Shown here piece after piece: positions 37,321 through 45,742 of a stretch of DNA of 64,000 nucleotides. The stretch spans positions 19,170 through 83,169 of the forward strand of contig JAHDIK010000007.1 of assembly GCA_020630795.1 (NCBI GenBank). Direction: 5' to 3'. Every line of letters begins with the position of its first letter. Within the stretch, counting starts at the first letter, position 1. The position numbers were made by a program, and so were the translations under genes. The DNA is from Colwellia sp. Lineage in GTDB: Bacteria > Pseudomonadota > Gammaproteobacteria > Enterobacterales > Alteromonadaceae. The notes beneath the pieces were generated by a model. The model saw only the letters and a program-made list of their open reading frames with translations, was not told the DNA's origin and made no database searches.

Positions 37321-39327
37321 TTGAAGTTATACATTGCAGAAAAGCCAAGCCTAGCCAGAGCAATTGCGGAGGCATTGCCTAAACCACATAAAAAAAACGA
37401 CGGGTACATAACGGCAGGAAATGGCGATGTAGTTACCTGGTGTATTGGACATTTATTAGAACAAGCTCCCCCTGAAGATTACGATGCTAAATACAAAAAA
37501 TGGGTCGCAGAACATTTACCTATTATTCCTATTGAATGGAAATTAAAACCAAAGCCTAAAACTCGCAAGCAACTTACCGTTATCAAAAAATTAATCAAAG
37601 AAGCTAAGTGCATAGTTAACTCAGGTGACGCTGATCGGGAAGGACAAATCCTTGTTGATGAAGCAATAAAATATTGTGGTGCTTCAAAAAACAAAATAGA
37701 TAACGCTTTACGTTGCCTAATTAGCGATATGACACCAGCAGCCGTTAAAAAATCTGTCAATAATTTAACACCCAATAAAACATACTTACCACTCGCTATA
37801 TCCGCATTAGCCCGAGCAAGAGCTGACTGGTTATACGGATTAAACATGACAAGATTATGTACCTTACAAGGCCAAAAATCAGGTTATAAAGGCGTGTTAT
37901 CTATTGGCCGAGTGCAAACTCCTATTTTAGGCTTAGTCGTTAATAGAGATACCGAAATAGAAAATTTCACATCAAAGCCTTTCTTCGAAGTTATCGCCAA
38001 TATCACAACAAATAGCGGTGAAGTGTACAATGCAAAATGGAAACCAAGCGATGCTTGTGCGCCCTACATGGACGAAGAAAGTCGCGTTACATCAAAACAA
38101 CTCGCTCAAAACGTAGTGAATAGAATTGCCAACCAACAAGGTATCGTAAAACAAGTAACACAAAATAAAAAACAACAAGTTTGCCCGTTACCATTTTCCT
38201 TATCCGGACTACAAATAGCCGCCGCAAAAGCTTACGGCATGAGTGCCAAGCAAGTGCTTGATGTTTGCCAACAGCTTTATGAAAAACACAAACTCATTAC
38301 GTATCCAAGATCTGACTGCCAATATTTACCTACCGAACAGTTAAACGATATACCGGCAGTAACCTCAGCAATTAGTAACGTTTCACCAACATTATCAAGT
38401 GCATTAAAACATGCTGATTTTACTAAAAAAAGTAGAGCATGGAATAACAAAAAAGTGAGTGCGCATCATGCGATTATCCCTACGGCGAAAAGCAAACCAA
38501 CGGGTATTTTGTCGTCTACAGAAGAGAAAATTTATACGTTAGTAGCTCAGCAATACATTGCTCAGTTCTATCCAAACTTCGAATACACTGAAAAACAAAT
38601 AGATACTGAAATTGCAGGCGGTTTGTTTATCGCTAAACAAAAATGTGTCATCAATAACGGTTGGAAAGCTCTGTTTGAGCGACCTAATAAAAATAACGCA
38701 CACGCAAACAAAGAATCAAAAGAATCTGCCGATTTTACTTCAACAAACCTGCCTAACCTAAAAACAGGTGATAATGTACATTGTGTAAAAGGTAACCTAA
38801 TTGAAAAGCACACCTCACCACCTAAACCGTTTACCGACGCAACATTATTGTTAGCACTCACAGGTATAGCGCGTTATGTTAGTGATCCTGATATCAAAAA
38901 AGTGTTACGAGAGTCTGACGGGCTAGGAACTGAAGCGACAAGGGCTGGTATTATTGAGTTGTTATTTAAACGACAGTTTTTAGCTAGGTCAGGCAAAGAA
39001 ATTAGAGCAACAGACATAGGTAAAAAGCTCATTATCGCTTTACCTCGCCAAATATCACAATCCGATATGACCGCTTTGTGGGAGTCGCAGTTAGAATCTA
39101 TTAGTACGCAATCATTAAATTACAAAACGTTTATTAATGGCATAGAACAAAACATTCAACAGCTTATTATCAGCTTAGAAAATGTCAGCTTTAATGGATT
39201 ACCTCAAGGGCAATTTCGTAAAAAGTTTACGCGTAAAAGAAAAACAAATACAAAATCGTACGCAAAAACCAATAATACGCCTAAAGCAAAGCCAGCTAAA
39301 AAACGTAAAACAAAAACAACAGCGTAA
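37321..39327 (+). CDS. topB: DNA topoisomerase III
   Basis: A 668-residue type IA topoisomerase that passes single strands and decatenates DNA. The Toprim motif 'IAEKPSLARAIAEAL' opens the protein, with 'SGDADREGQILVDEA' near 101. The catalytic tyrosine is Tyr328 in 'ITYPRSDCQYLP', the same number as in E. coli TopB. 'DGLGTEATRAGIIELLF' follows. The C-terminus is a Lys/Arg-rich tail instead of zinc fingers. The start is TTG, giving the normal N-terminus; AGGA lies about 12 bases upstream. No partner gene is adjacent. Confidence 0.93.
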   Translation: MKLYIAEKPSLARAIAEALPKPHKKNDGYITAGNGDVVTWCIGHLLEQAPPEDYDAKYKKWVAEHLPIIPIEWKLKPKPKTRKQLTVIKKLIKEAKCIVNSGDADREGQILVDEAIKYCGASKNKIDNALRCLISDMTPAAVKKSVNNLTPNKTYLPLAISALARARADWLYGLNMTRLCTLQGQKSGYKGVLSIGRVQTPILGLVVNRDTEIENFTSKPFFEVIANITTNSGEVYNAKWKPSDACAPYMDEESRVTSKQLAQNVVNRIANQQGIVKQVTQNKKQQVCPLPFSLSGLQIAAAKAYGMSAKQVLDVCQQLYEKHKLITYPRSDCQYLPTEQLNDIPAVTSAISNVSPTLSSALKHADFTKKSRAWNNKKVSAHHAIIPTAKSKPTGILSSTEEKIYTLVAQQYIAQFYPNFEYTEKQIDTEIAGGLFIAKQKCVINNGWKALFERPNKNNAHANKESKESADFTSTNLPNLKTGDNVHCVKGNLIEKHTSPPKPFTDATLLLALTGIARYVSDPDIKKVLRESDGLGTEATRAGIIELLFKRQFLARSGKEIRATDIGKKLIIALPRQISQSDMTALWESQLESISTQSLNYKTFINGIEQNIQQLIISLENVSFNGLPQGQFRKKFTRKRKTNTKSYAKTNNTPKAKPAKKRKTKTTA

Positions 39328-39493
39328 TATACCCCATATCAGAACCTACACTTCAAATGAAGAAACTTTCACTTCATCTGACTGGCAGCTAAGAGCAATC
39401 AGCCGCCGCTCAAGCACTTTCTGATAAAAATTAAGTTTTCTCTATAGTTGACGTTCGAGCTTGTTTCTCTAATGATAACAACTAGCCAAAAGC

Positions 39494-39504
39494 GGACATT
39501 AACT
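39494..39504 (+). repeat. Short repeat AGCGGACATTA, left copy
   Basis: AGCGGACATTA within a non-coding 276-base spacer (39328-39603). The same 11-mer appears in inverted orientation at 44407-44417, so the two copies bracket the 39.6-44.4 kb cluster. I see nothing else in this spacer. Confidence 0.5.
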
Positions 39505-39603
39505 TTGAATTTTATATAGTCTCTTCTGTACCAGTAGCAGACCGTTGTAAATCAATTTGATTTGAACGTCCTACACTCGCTTGTGCGCCGATAGCGAGTT
39601 ATA

Positions 39604-41595
39604 TTATTTAATCGAGTTAACAATAAAGTCTAAAACCTTATCACCTGACGTTGTATATGATGTGTCGAATAATGGAGTGGGTTTCTCTATCATTCCACGC
39701 TCTACCATTTCAGAAACAACACTAAAATCTAACAAACCAGCTTTACCGACGAGCAAGTTATCTATTGACTGTTCTTTAGCAACATTGAGTACATCTCTAA
39801 AGCCTGTCAGATAAAGATAATCTTTAGTAAAGCCACCGCCTCGATAAACACGAGTAGTTAACGTAAATGCGAACGCTTTATCTAAAGAAAATTCGTTCAT
39901 TAGTGCGTGATAAGTTTTTACAAAATCGCCATGCTCTAGCATATATTGAACAGCAATAACCCTCAGTGCAATTATTTTTAGGCGCTGTATTGTTAAGCTA
40001 CCAGAGCAATATTCACTATAAAGCGCAATGCCTTCTTGAGTATGGGTATTACCCGTTAAACCTAAGCTAAATACTTTTAGAGGATGTTTTTTAGCATTTA
40101 TTGTGGTCAGCATATGAATACCAAGCTCATGATAGGCAAAAGCATGTAGCTCTTTTTCTGTAAATTTAGCCTCTTTGTTAATAAGCAATTGTGCTTTTTC
40201 ATTATTAACCATAGCTTTAGCGACTATCTTTGAAGACTTTTCGATTTTACATTTAAGCCCCCATTCTTGCGCTTGAAAACGAAAATAATCGATAGCTTCG
40301 TCTGCATTGAGGTAAACATCACTTTCAGGTAACTCTTCATCATTTAAATGCAAAATAAAACGAGCATTCGCAATATCGGTATGATTTGGCTCACCGTAAT
40401 ATTTAAGAGAGTTGTAAACAAAATCATCTGTACCTATAGACGTTAATAAATCAATTTTGCTCGCAAGGTTGTCGATAACATGGCGATATAGCTGTGCAAT
40501 ACCGGCATCATAAATATCATCAACAGGTAGCTTGTATAAGTTTTCTCTAAATTTATAGGGGTTTAGGTTTAATTGTTTGTAATTAAAACTAGGAGCAATG
40601 TAGCTATTTTTTTTAAGGAAACGATTTTTTTGAGCGGCTAAATTTACAGGATTAATAAAGTTGAGTGTTTCAACACTCTTACACAGTGAATAAAGTTTTT
40701 TATCTAATTCAATAACTTCTGGGCTAATATTTGATGACAAAATATCAGCTTTTTGCGTACGTGTTTTTTTAGTATAACGGCGCATAAAAAATGCCGCTGT
40801 CTCGCTAATGGCGTCTTTAAACCCTGCTTTAAGATCTTCAAGCACCAAAGGGTAAACCTCACCTGATGCTTCATCCATAAACACTTTTTTGACTTCGGTA
40901 GGAAGTACAAGCGTATTATCAAAGTGTGCATTAATATGCGATATTAAATAACCTCGACCATGAAAGACTTCATCTGTTGCTGCCCTAACATCAATATTGG
41001 GCAGTCCAATTTTATTCAGGTGACATTCAAATTGATTTACCACTTTCCCCCAACGCTCTACATCAATTTGCCCTGCACCGATATTAAACGTAGGTGTATC
41101 CTTTTCGATACGCTTGTAGTTATAGGAATGAATATCAAACACAATGGCATTGCCAAATTGCTTTTCAATCACTGCAACTATTGTTTCCAATACGTTATAG
41201 AATGACTCATGCTTTGCATGACTTATCGCACGCTGCTTTTGCGTTAAGGGCTTTTGCCATACTTGCTTATCCCATGCCGTTTTAAAATAGGTCGAAAGCG
41301 TTTTTGCACGATTTAGGTCGTACTCAAAACGAGAGTCATTACCGATTAACTGAATGGGAAAAGAAGAGACCAACTCATCTGTGTAAGGATCTTCCTCATA
41401 AAATCGTTCTTGCTTTGATAGTAAAAACGACTTATCTAACTCTGCACGTAAACGATGCCCATTGTGAATTGCAGCACAAATTAATGGCGTATATTCATCA
41501 ATTTTAACAATAAAAGAGCCATTATTAACTTCTGCATGGAAACACTCACGCTTTTTAATGAGTTGAATACACTCTTTCTCAGACAGCGTTAGCAT
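39604..41595 (-). CDS. N-formylglutamate amidohydrolase-like / DUF1704 (MATCAP-like) metallopeptidase fusion
   Basis: A 663-residue two-domain protein. The N-terminal half (about 30-270) resembles N-formylglutamate amidohydrolase: 'ICAAIHNGHRLR', 'VFDIHSYN' and 'GRGYLISHIN' give the expected His/Asp metal sites. The C-terminal half (about 300-660) is DUF1704, annotated elsewhere as 'flavohemoglobin expression-modulating QEGLA motif protein'. Its zinc motif HELGIH is at 489-494 and the QEGIALYSE element at 520-528. The eukaryotic relatives (MATCAP/KIAA0895L) are carboxypeptidases that trim terminal Tyr or Glu from proteins. The start overlaps the ATP-grasp gene by 17 bases, so ligase and hydrolase are made together. 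Confidence 0.78.
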   Translation of the reverse strand: MLTLSEKECIQLIKKRECFHAEVNNGSFIVKIDEYTPLICAAIHNGHRLRAELDKSFLLSKQERFYEEDPYTDELVSSFPIQLIGNDSRFEYDLNRAKTLSTYFKTAWDKQVWQKPLTQKQRAISHAKHESFYNVLETIVAVIEKQFGNAIVFDIHSYNYKRIEKDTPTFNIGAGQIDVERWGKVVNQFECHLNKIGLPNIDVRAATDEVFHGRGYLISHINAHFDNTLVLPTEVKKVFMDEASGEVYPLVLEDLKAGFKDAISETAAFFMRRYTKKTRTQKADILSSNISPEVIELDKKLYSLCKSVETLNFINPVNLAAQKNRFLKKNSYIAPSFNYKQLNLNPYKFRENLYKLPVDDIYDAGIAQLYRHVIDNLASKIDLLTSIGTDDFVYNSLKYYGEPNHTDIANARFILHLNDEELPESDVYLNADEAIDYFRFQAQEWGLKCKIEKSSKIVAKAMVNNEKAQLLINKEAKFTEKELHAFAYHELGIHMLTTINAKKHPLKVFSLGLTGNTHTQEGIALYSEYCSGSLTIQRLKIIALRVIAVQYMLEHGDFVKTYHALMNEFSLDKAFAFTLTTRVYRGGGFTKDYLYLTGFRDVLNVAKEQSIDNLLVGKAGLLDFSVVSEMVERGMIEKPTPLFDTSYTTSGDKVLDFIVNSIK

Positions 41596-42625
41596 CTTCG
41601 ATGACCTTTCTAAATTCAGTTTTACGGTTCATGACACATTCTTTTGCATGTACAACACTTTCAACAAAATCAACAATTTGAGACTGCAATTTAACTCTAT
41701 TTAATTTGTTGATTCTGACGATACCGCCGGGACTTAACACGTTAACTTCTATCAGCTTGCCGCCAATAACATCTATTCCCGTAAAGTAGAGGCCATCTCT
41801 CACTAGTTTAGGACCAATATATTTACACAGCTTCTTCTCTTGAGCAGTAAGCTTGTGTTTAACCACATTACCACCAGCATGCACGTTAGAACGTACATCG
41901 TTAGAAGCAGGAATACGTTTCATAGCGCCAATAGGCTCGCCATTTAGCATCAAAATTCGTACATCGCCTTCTTCAGCACCATGCACATAGTCTTGTAAAA
42001 TGACATAGTTACTACCTTTGCCATGCTCATCACCGCCTATGTAGAAATCGAGTAATGATCTAAAACTTTGACGAGCGCTCTTTTCTAAAACAATAACGCC
42101 ACGACCACCATACCCGTCTAACGGCTTTAAGATCATTTTATCACTGTCAGATTCGTCGAAAATCCGTTCTAAATAATCGCGATTTTTAGAAACGTGCGTT
42201 GCTGGAATAAACTCACTTTCAGTATCTTGAAATGATGCGGTATATATTTTGTTATTTGCAATACGTAACCCATCAAGGTCATTCATAATGAACGTATCAC
42301 CACGCACTGAATCTAAGAAGTTAAGTGCCAATGTATCAAGTGGAGGATTCGCTCGCATTATAACGGCGTCAAAACCTGCTAAAGGTAGTTGAGCACGTTT
42401 AAAATCTGCGGTTTTATAAAAGCTTGGAATATTTTCGGAATATTTGATTTTCTTTGTAAATACATCACAAAACGCACTTGCAACACTATCGCGAATTGTT
42501 AAATTATTAACCGTAGAAAGCGCCACAGTATGACCACGCTTTACACATTCATGAATCAAACGAAGTGTAGAGTCTGTCTCAGGTTCTATACGATCCCAAG
42601 GGTACATGATAAAACAAATTTTCAT
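41579..42625 (-). CDS. GshB-like ATP-grasp ligase
   Basis: A 348-residue glutathione-synthetase-type ATP-grasp enzyme. It matches GshB in 'FDAVIMRANPPLDT', the ATP loop 'ILKPLDGYGGRGVIVLEK', 'GDVRILMLNGEPIGAMKRIP', 'VHAGGNV' and the metal site 'GIDVIGGKLIEVNVLSPGG'. Such enzymes join a carboxylate to an amine using ATP. No gshA is nearby, and it is coupled (17-base overlap) to an amidohydrolase/metallopeptidase, so peptide or protein-tail ligation is as plausible as glutathione synthesis. A 7-5-7 inverted repeat (42645-42663) lies in its leader. Confidence 0.8.
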   Translation of the reverse strand: MKICFIMYPWDRIEPETDSTLRLIHECVKRGHTVALSTVNNLTIRDSVASAFCDVFTKKIKYSENIPSFYKTADFKRAQLPLAGFDAVIMRANPPLDTLALNFLDSVRGDTFIMNDLDGLRIANNKIYTASFQDTESEFIPATHVSKNRDYLERIFDESDSDKMILKPLDGYGGRGVIVLEKSARQSFRSLLDFYIGGDEHGKGSNYVILQDYVHGAEEGDVRILMLNGEPIGAMKRIPASNDVRSNVHAGGNVVKHKLTAQEKKLCKYIGPKLVRDGLYFTGIDVIGGKLIEVNVLSPGGIVRINKLNRVKLQSQIVDFVESVVHAKECVMNRKTEFRKVIEDANAV

Positions 42626-42644
42626 TGGTCTATTCCAAGTAAAT

Positions 42645-42663
42645 GATACTTCATCTAAGTATC
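42645..42663 (-). promoter_or_regulatory. Inverted repeat in the ATP-grasp leader
   Basis: GATACTT-CATCT-AAGTATC, a perfect 7-bp stem 19 bases before the ATG. It could be an operator or an RNA hairpin affecting initiation. The 157-base gap to the DUF413 gene could also hold a separate promoter. Confidence 0.3.
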
Positions 42664-42782
42664 GTTAATGTTGGCGGAGCATACAGAAAACTTGTAATTT
42701 TGACTGCTAAAAAATAATTGTCGTTACGTTAAAAAATATTTATAAATAACTCTTCCTTGAGCAGGCTAATTTTGAATGTGTA

Positions 42783-43124
42783 TTAAGCAAAAGAAAGCTC
42801 ATTACCACTAGATTCTCTAGTTTTACCGTTACTCATAGAGAACCCATGATGAATACGACCTTTCTCAGCAGCCGCAAGGTACTTTCTCCATAAACTCACA
42901 GAGTAAAGGTCACTTTCGCCATTGTTATTTATGGCCTCGATAAACTCTACTTCTTCATCATTTACAGGCGATAAGGTGCCATTGCATAGTCCCTCAAAGG
43001 TCTTGCCATATATGGTAAGCTCGTCGGACTCTCGCTTATTGAAATGACCACTACGTGAAATGCTATGCGGAAATGAGTTGTCGCCGTAAAACATATATTT
43101 GCCAATTCTAATAGATGTTTTCAT
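42783..43124 (-). CDS. maoP: DUF413 / MaoP-like protein
   Basis: A 113-residue protein matching DUF413: 'FPHSISRSGHFNKRESDELTIYG' corresponds to E. coli MaoP's '[23 protein letters not shown]', then 'P.N.EE..FI' and 'WRKYLAAAEKGRIHHGFS'. MaoP organises the Ori macrodomain together with the site maoS. The adjacent divergent HdfR-like gene repeats the E. coli maoP-hdfR neighbourhood. AGGAG precedes the ATG, which overlaps the upstream exported-protein gene by 17 bases. It may be a MaoP orthologue or a paralogue recruited to the ligase/peptidase cluster. Confidence 0.72.
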   Translation of the reverse strand: MKTSIRIGKYMFYGDNSFPHSISRSGHFNKRESDELTIYGKTFEGLCNGTLSPVNDEEVEFIEAINNNGESDLYSVSLWRKYLAAAEKGRIHHGFSMSNGKTRESSGNELSFA

Positions 43125-43395
43125 CGGTACTCTCCTTTTTTTGAGAAATAAATGAAGTAAGTTCGGTATAAGTTTTAAAGGTTGTATATGTAGATATTTC
43201 TAGATCTGAGTTAACGCATTGCAGTGTATTTTTATCTGCATTAAGTTCATCTTGCCCTAGATTTTGTTCAAGACAAAAATCATGAATTGTCTTTACAAGT
43301 TCGACTGTGGGTGAAGATAAATCATCTGTAGTGACTTCACTCGCCATCGCAGTGCTCATTATCAATGTGGGTAAAATTAACGCTATTTTTCTCAC
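43108..43395 (-). CDS. Small exported protein upstream of the MaoP-like gene
   Basis: I do not recognise this family. The start is taken as GTG at 43395 because AGGAG lies nine bases upstream and it gives a clean Sec signal peptide (MRKIALILPTLIMSTAMA, cleavage near residue 18). The frame extends upstream to 43470 without a better site. The mature 77 residues hold two Cys about 25 apart, probably a disulfide. Its 3' end overlaps the DUF413 start by 17 bases, so the two are co-translated even though one is exported and the other cytoplasmic. Confidence 0.5.
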   Translation of the reverse strand: MRKIALILPTLIMSTAMASEVTTDDLSSPTVELVKTIHDFCLEQNLGQDELNADKNTLQCVNSDLEISTYTTFKTYTELTSFISQKKESTDENIY

Positions 43396-43452
43396 TTGCT
43401 TGCTCCTAATTATTCTTTCCCAGAATTTAAGAGAAAAATGACTCATTGCAAA

Positions 43453-43467
43453 ACAAATAATATTTGT
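43453..43467. promoter_or_regulatory. Candidate HdfR-like operator
   Basis: Perfect 7-1-7 palindrome ACAAATA-A-TATTTGT between the divergent exported-protein/MaoP unit and the HdfR-like gene, placed as expected for a LysR-type regulator. Confidence 0.4.
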
Positions 43468-43520
43468 CACATCGATAACTTTTATTTACATTAGCGAAGT
43501 TAATTTATTCAGGTGTAAGT

Positions 43521-44351
43521 ATGGATATTCGAGTTTTTAAAACATTTATTGCAGTCGCTGATAATAAACATTTCGGTAGAGCCGCAGAAACTTTGTATAT
43601 AACACAGGCAGCGGTTAGCGCTCGCATCAAACAACTTGAAGAGTTTTACGCGTCTAAGTTAATCATTCGTGAAAAGAACAACCTACGACTTACTCCATCT
43701 GGTGAGGCTTTACTGTCGCATGCTCATCTATTGGTGAGCCAAATGGAGCAATCGAAAGTCGCACTTTCCATAGCTAACCAGCAAAAAATATCATTTAACA
43801 TCGCTGCAACACCAAACGTGTGGGATGCTTTTTTTAGTAACAGAATTCATGATGCTATTGAACTACTTGATAACGTTTCCTTATGTACAGAGATCTCTGT
43901 GAGAGAAGCCATTCAACGAAAACTCGATGATCGAACCCTTGATGTAGGTATGTTAATGGATCCGATTAAAGATGATGAGCTCACTAACGAATTGATTGGT
44001 CATTTTGATTTATCACTAATAGGTTCTAGACCAACATTTGACAAAGATGTTGAAGATTACATTCTTGTGGATTGGGGGATCACCTTTCAAAAAGAGCATG
44101 CTCTTCATCATAAAGTTACGCCAAATTTTAAGACTTCTACCGCAATGATTGCACTTGAAGTTATTCTATCAAAAGGAGGGTTTGCTTATCTTCCTACAGA
44201 ATTGATTACTCAATACCTTGATTCAAAAGAGCTATATGAGATTGAAGCTCCTGTACAAATTAAAAGACCTATATTTATGGTTTATCGAAAAGGTAACCCT
44301 AATGTTGAATTGATCAGCCAATTCAAAAACCTGCTAATGATAATTCAATAG
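43521..44351 (+). CDS. hdfR: HdfR-like LysR-family regulator
   Basis: A 276-residue LTTR with close wording to E. coli HdfR: 'LKTF..V....HFGRAAE.LY.TQ.AVS.RI.QLE' at residues 5-43, 'NNLRLTPSGEALL' and 'DWGITFQKEHA' (HdfR 'EWGPDFQQHEA'). HdfR represses flagellar flhDC and, in E. coli, lies divergent to maoP as this gene does. AGGTG precedes the ATG. The regulon here is unknown, but the divergent cluster is the first candidate. Confidence 0.8.
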   Translation: MDIRVFKTFIAVADNKHFGRAAETLYITQAAVSARIKQLEEFYASKLIIREKNNLRLTPSGEALLSHAHLLVSQMEQSKVALSIANQQKISFNIAATPNVWDAFFSNRIHDAIELLDNVSLCTEISVREAIQRKLDDRTLDVGMLMDPIKDDELTNELIGHFDLSLIGSRPTFDKDVEDYILVDWGITFQKEHALHHKVTPNFKTSTAMIALEVILSKGGFAYLPTELITQYLDSKELYEIEAPVQIKRPIFMVYRKGNPNVELISQFKNLLMIIQ

Positions 44352-44674
44352 CCACTTTTAAAGTCCGTAGTTCGCTCAAACCTGATATTATTTATGTCAA
44401 CTTGTAATGTCCGCTTTCGTATCATTGCTGTCTTAATCTCTATGTGTCTCAAGGTCTGATATTGGAACAAAACCGACCGTCATTATCAGATCCTTCAGCC
44501 GCATGTCGAAATTGATTAGACTCTATCAACTATGGTTGTCAGATTAAGTTTGAGCTACCACCTAAAAACTCAACTTCAACTCATTTTATCTTGTTCGAGC
44601 TATTTTCAGGGATAAGCCAAAACGCCCTTTCATCTTCTCCTTACGTTTGAACGCTGCGAATCTATTCAAATTAA
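44352..44674. other. Non-coding spacer with inverted copy of a shared repeat
   Basis: A 323-base region without a credible ORF. It contains TAATGTCCGCT at 44407-44417, the reverse complement of the 11-mer at 39494. The style (scattered stops, 'TGTCCGCTTT') resembles the decayed intergenic repeats common in marine gammaproteobacteria. Confidence 0.5.
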
Positions 44675-45646
44675 TTAGGCTTTTTTAACAACGTTTAACC
44701 CAAGTTGAGCCTGTTCTTTAAGGTAATCACATACCTTCCAACTTTGTGGGTTCCACCCTAATAAAAAACGATAAAAATCAGCCCACGCGACTGGATAGAG
44801 CTTTCTAGTTTCTTCGGCAACATTTTCAAAATCCACACTAACATTGTAGTATTTTAACGCGTCTTCTAGGCTCAAAAGATAAGCGTCTAAAATAGAGTCA
44901 CCATACTTAGCAAGGCCTTCTTGATCTAAACAACTTCCAGCTAAATACGCTAAGTCTTTTACACCAGAACCTTTACCAACATATTGAAAGTCTACCGCTG
45001 CGACACGTGTACAAGATGAGCTAAAACATAAATTAGCGAACTTAGCATCACCGTGAATTAGCGTTTGGAAACGAGCATTATTCAGCGCCGTATCAATCGC
45101 TTTTGCATAAGTTTTAAAGTCGCCGTTAGGCATTTTATTAAACTCATCTTGCCGAGTAGCCAAGTGCCAATATGTACCGATAGGCCATAGTTCATGAGCA
45201 CTATTTCCCATAAACTTAGCGTGGAAAAATGCTAGCCAACGAATTGCGACAGACAAACTAGTCCAGTCGGCGTATTCAATACGATTTTTATATCCCGAAG
45301 AATCGAGATCTTCCATCACTAATAATGTGAACTTTTCGGATATTTGCGTATGGATTAACGCAGGGACTTTACACTTTTCATCCGTAAGGTGAGCAAAGTC
45401 GCGATAGAAATTGGCTTCAACTTGATATGACCTTAATTTACGCTGATGACTAACAGAGGTATTCCAACCTCTTGGGTGACTTGTTGCGTTTTCAGGCACA
45501 ATTGTCTTAACAATATACGACGTATTATTTTTAGGGCTAAAACACCTTACAATTTGTCCGTAGCCACTCCATAACGACTGTACTTCTTCGTTTAAAACAA
45601 GGGTGGGATCATCAAGTAGCTTTTTTAGTTGAGAGAGTAATTGCAT
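44675..45646 (-). CDS. EcKL/CHK-like kinase (phosphotransferase family)
   Basis: A 323-residue protein with an aminoglycoside/choline-kinase-like fold. The catalytic loop LIHGDAKFANLCF and the metal site 'AAVDFQYVGKG' are clear; the N-lobe holds 'YIVKTIVP' with the ATP-binding Lys. The branch resembles ecdysteroid-kinase-like (EcKL/DUF1679) proteins, also found in marine gammaproteobacteria with unknown small-molecule substrates. It is monogenic; a spacer separates it from the PAS-GGDEF gene upstream. No sign that it acts on antibiotics. Confidence 0.75.
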   Translation of the reverse strand: MQLLSQLKKLLDDPTLVLNEEVQSLWSGYGQIVRCFSPKNNTSYIVKTIVPENATSHPRGWNTSVSHQRKLRSYQVEANFYRDFAHLTDEKCKVPALIHTQISEKFTLLVMEDLDSSGYKNRIEYADWTSLSVAIRWLAFFHAKFMGNSAHELWPIGTYWHLATRQDEFNKMPNGDFKTYAKAIDTALNNARFQTLIHGDAKFANLCFSSSCTRVAAVDFQYVGKGSGVKDLAYLAGSCLDQEGLAKYGDSILDAYLLSLEDALKYYNVSVDFENVAEETRKLYPVAWADFYRFLLGWNPQSWKVCDYLKEQAQLGLNVVKKA

Positions 45647-45742
45647 AGATAACAGCGATGGAAATACATAAACACAATGTAATAAATACGAACTAAAATG
45701 GCGAGTTTTTATATTAACTTATGGTTTAAAAATGCAAAAACT

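Noticed and set aside
41579-42625. Simple annotation of the ATP-grasp gene as glutathione synthetase gshB
   Set aside because: The similarity is real, but coupling to a DUF1704/amidohydrolase gene and absence of gshA nearby make the housekeeping role unproven, so the symbol was withheld.
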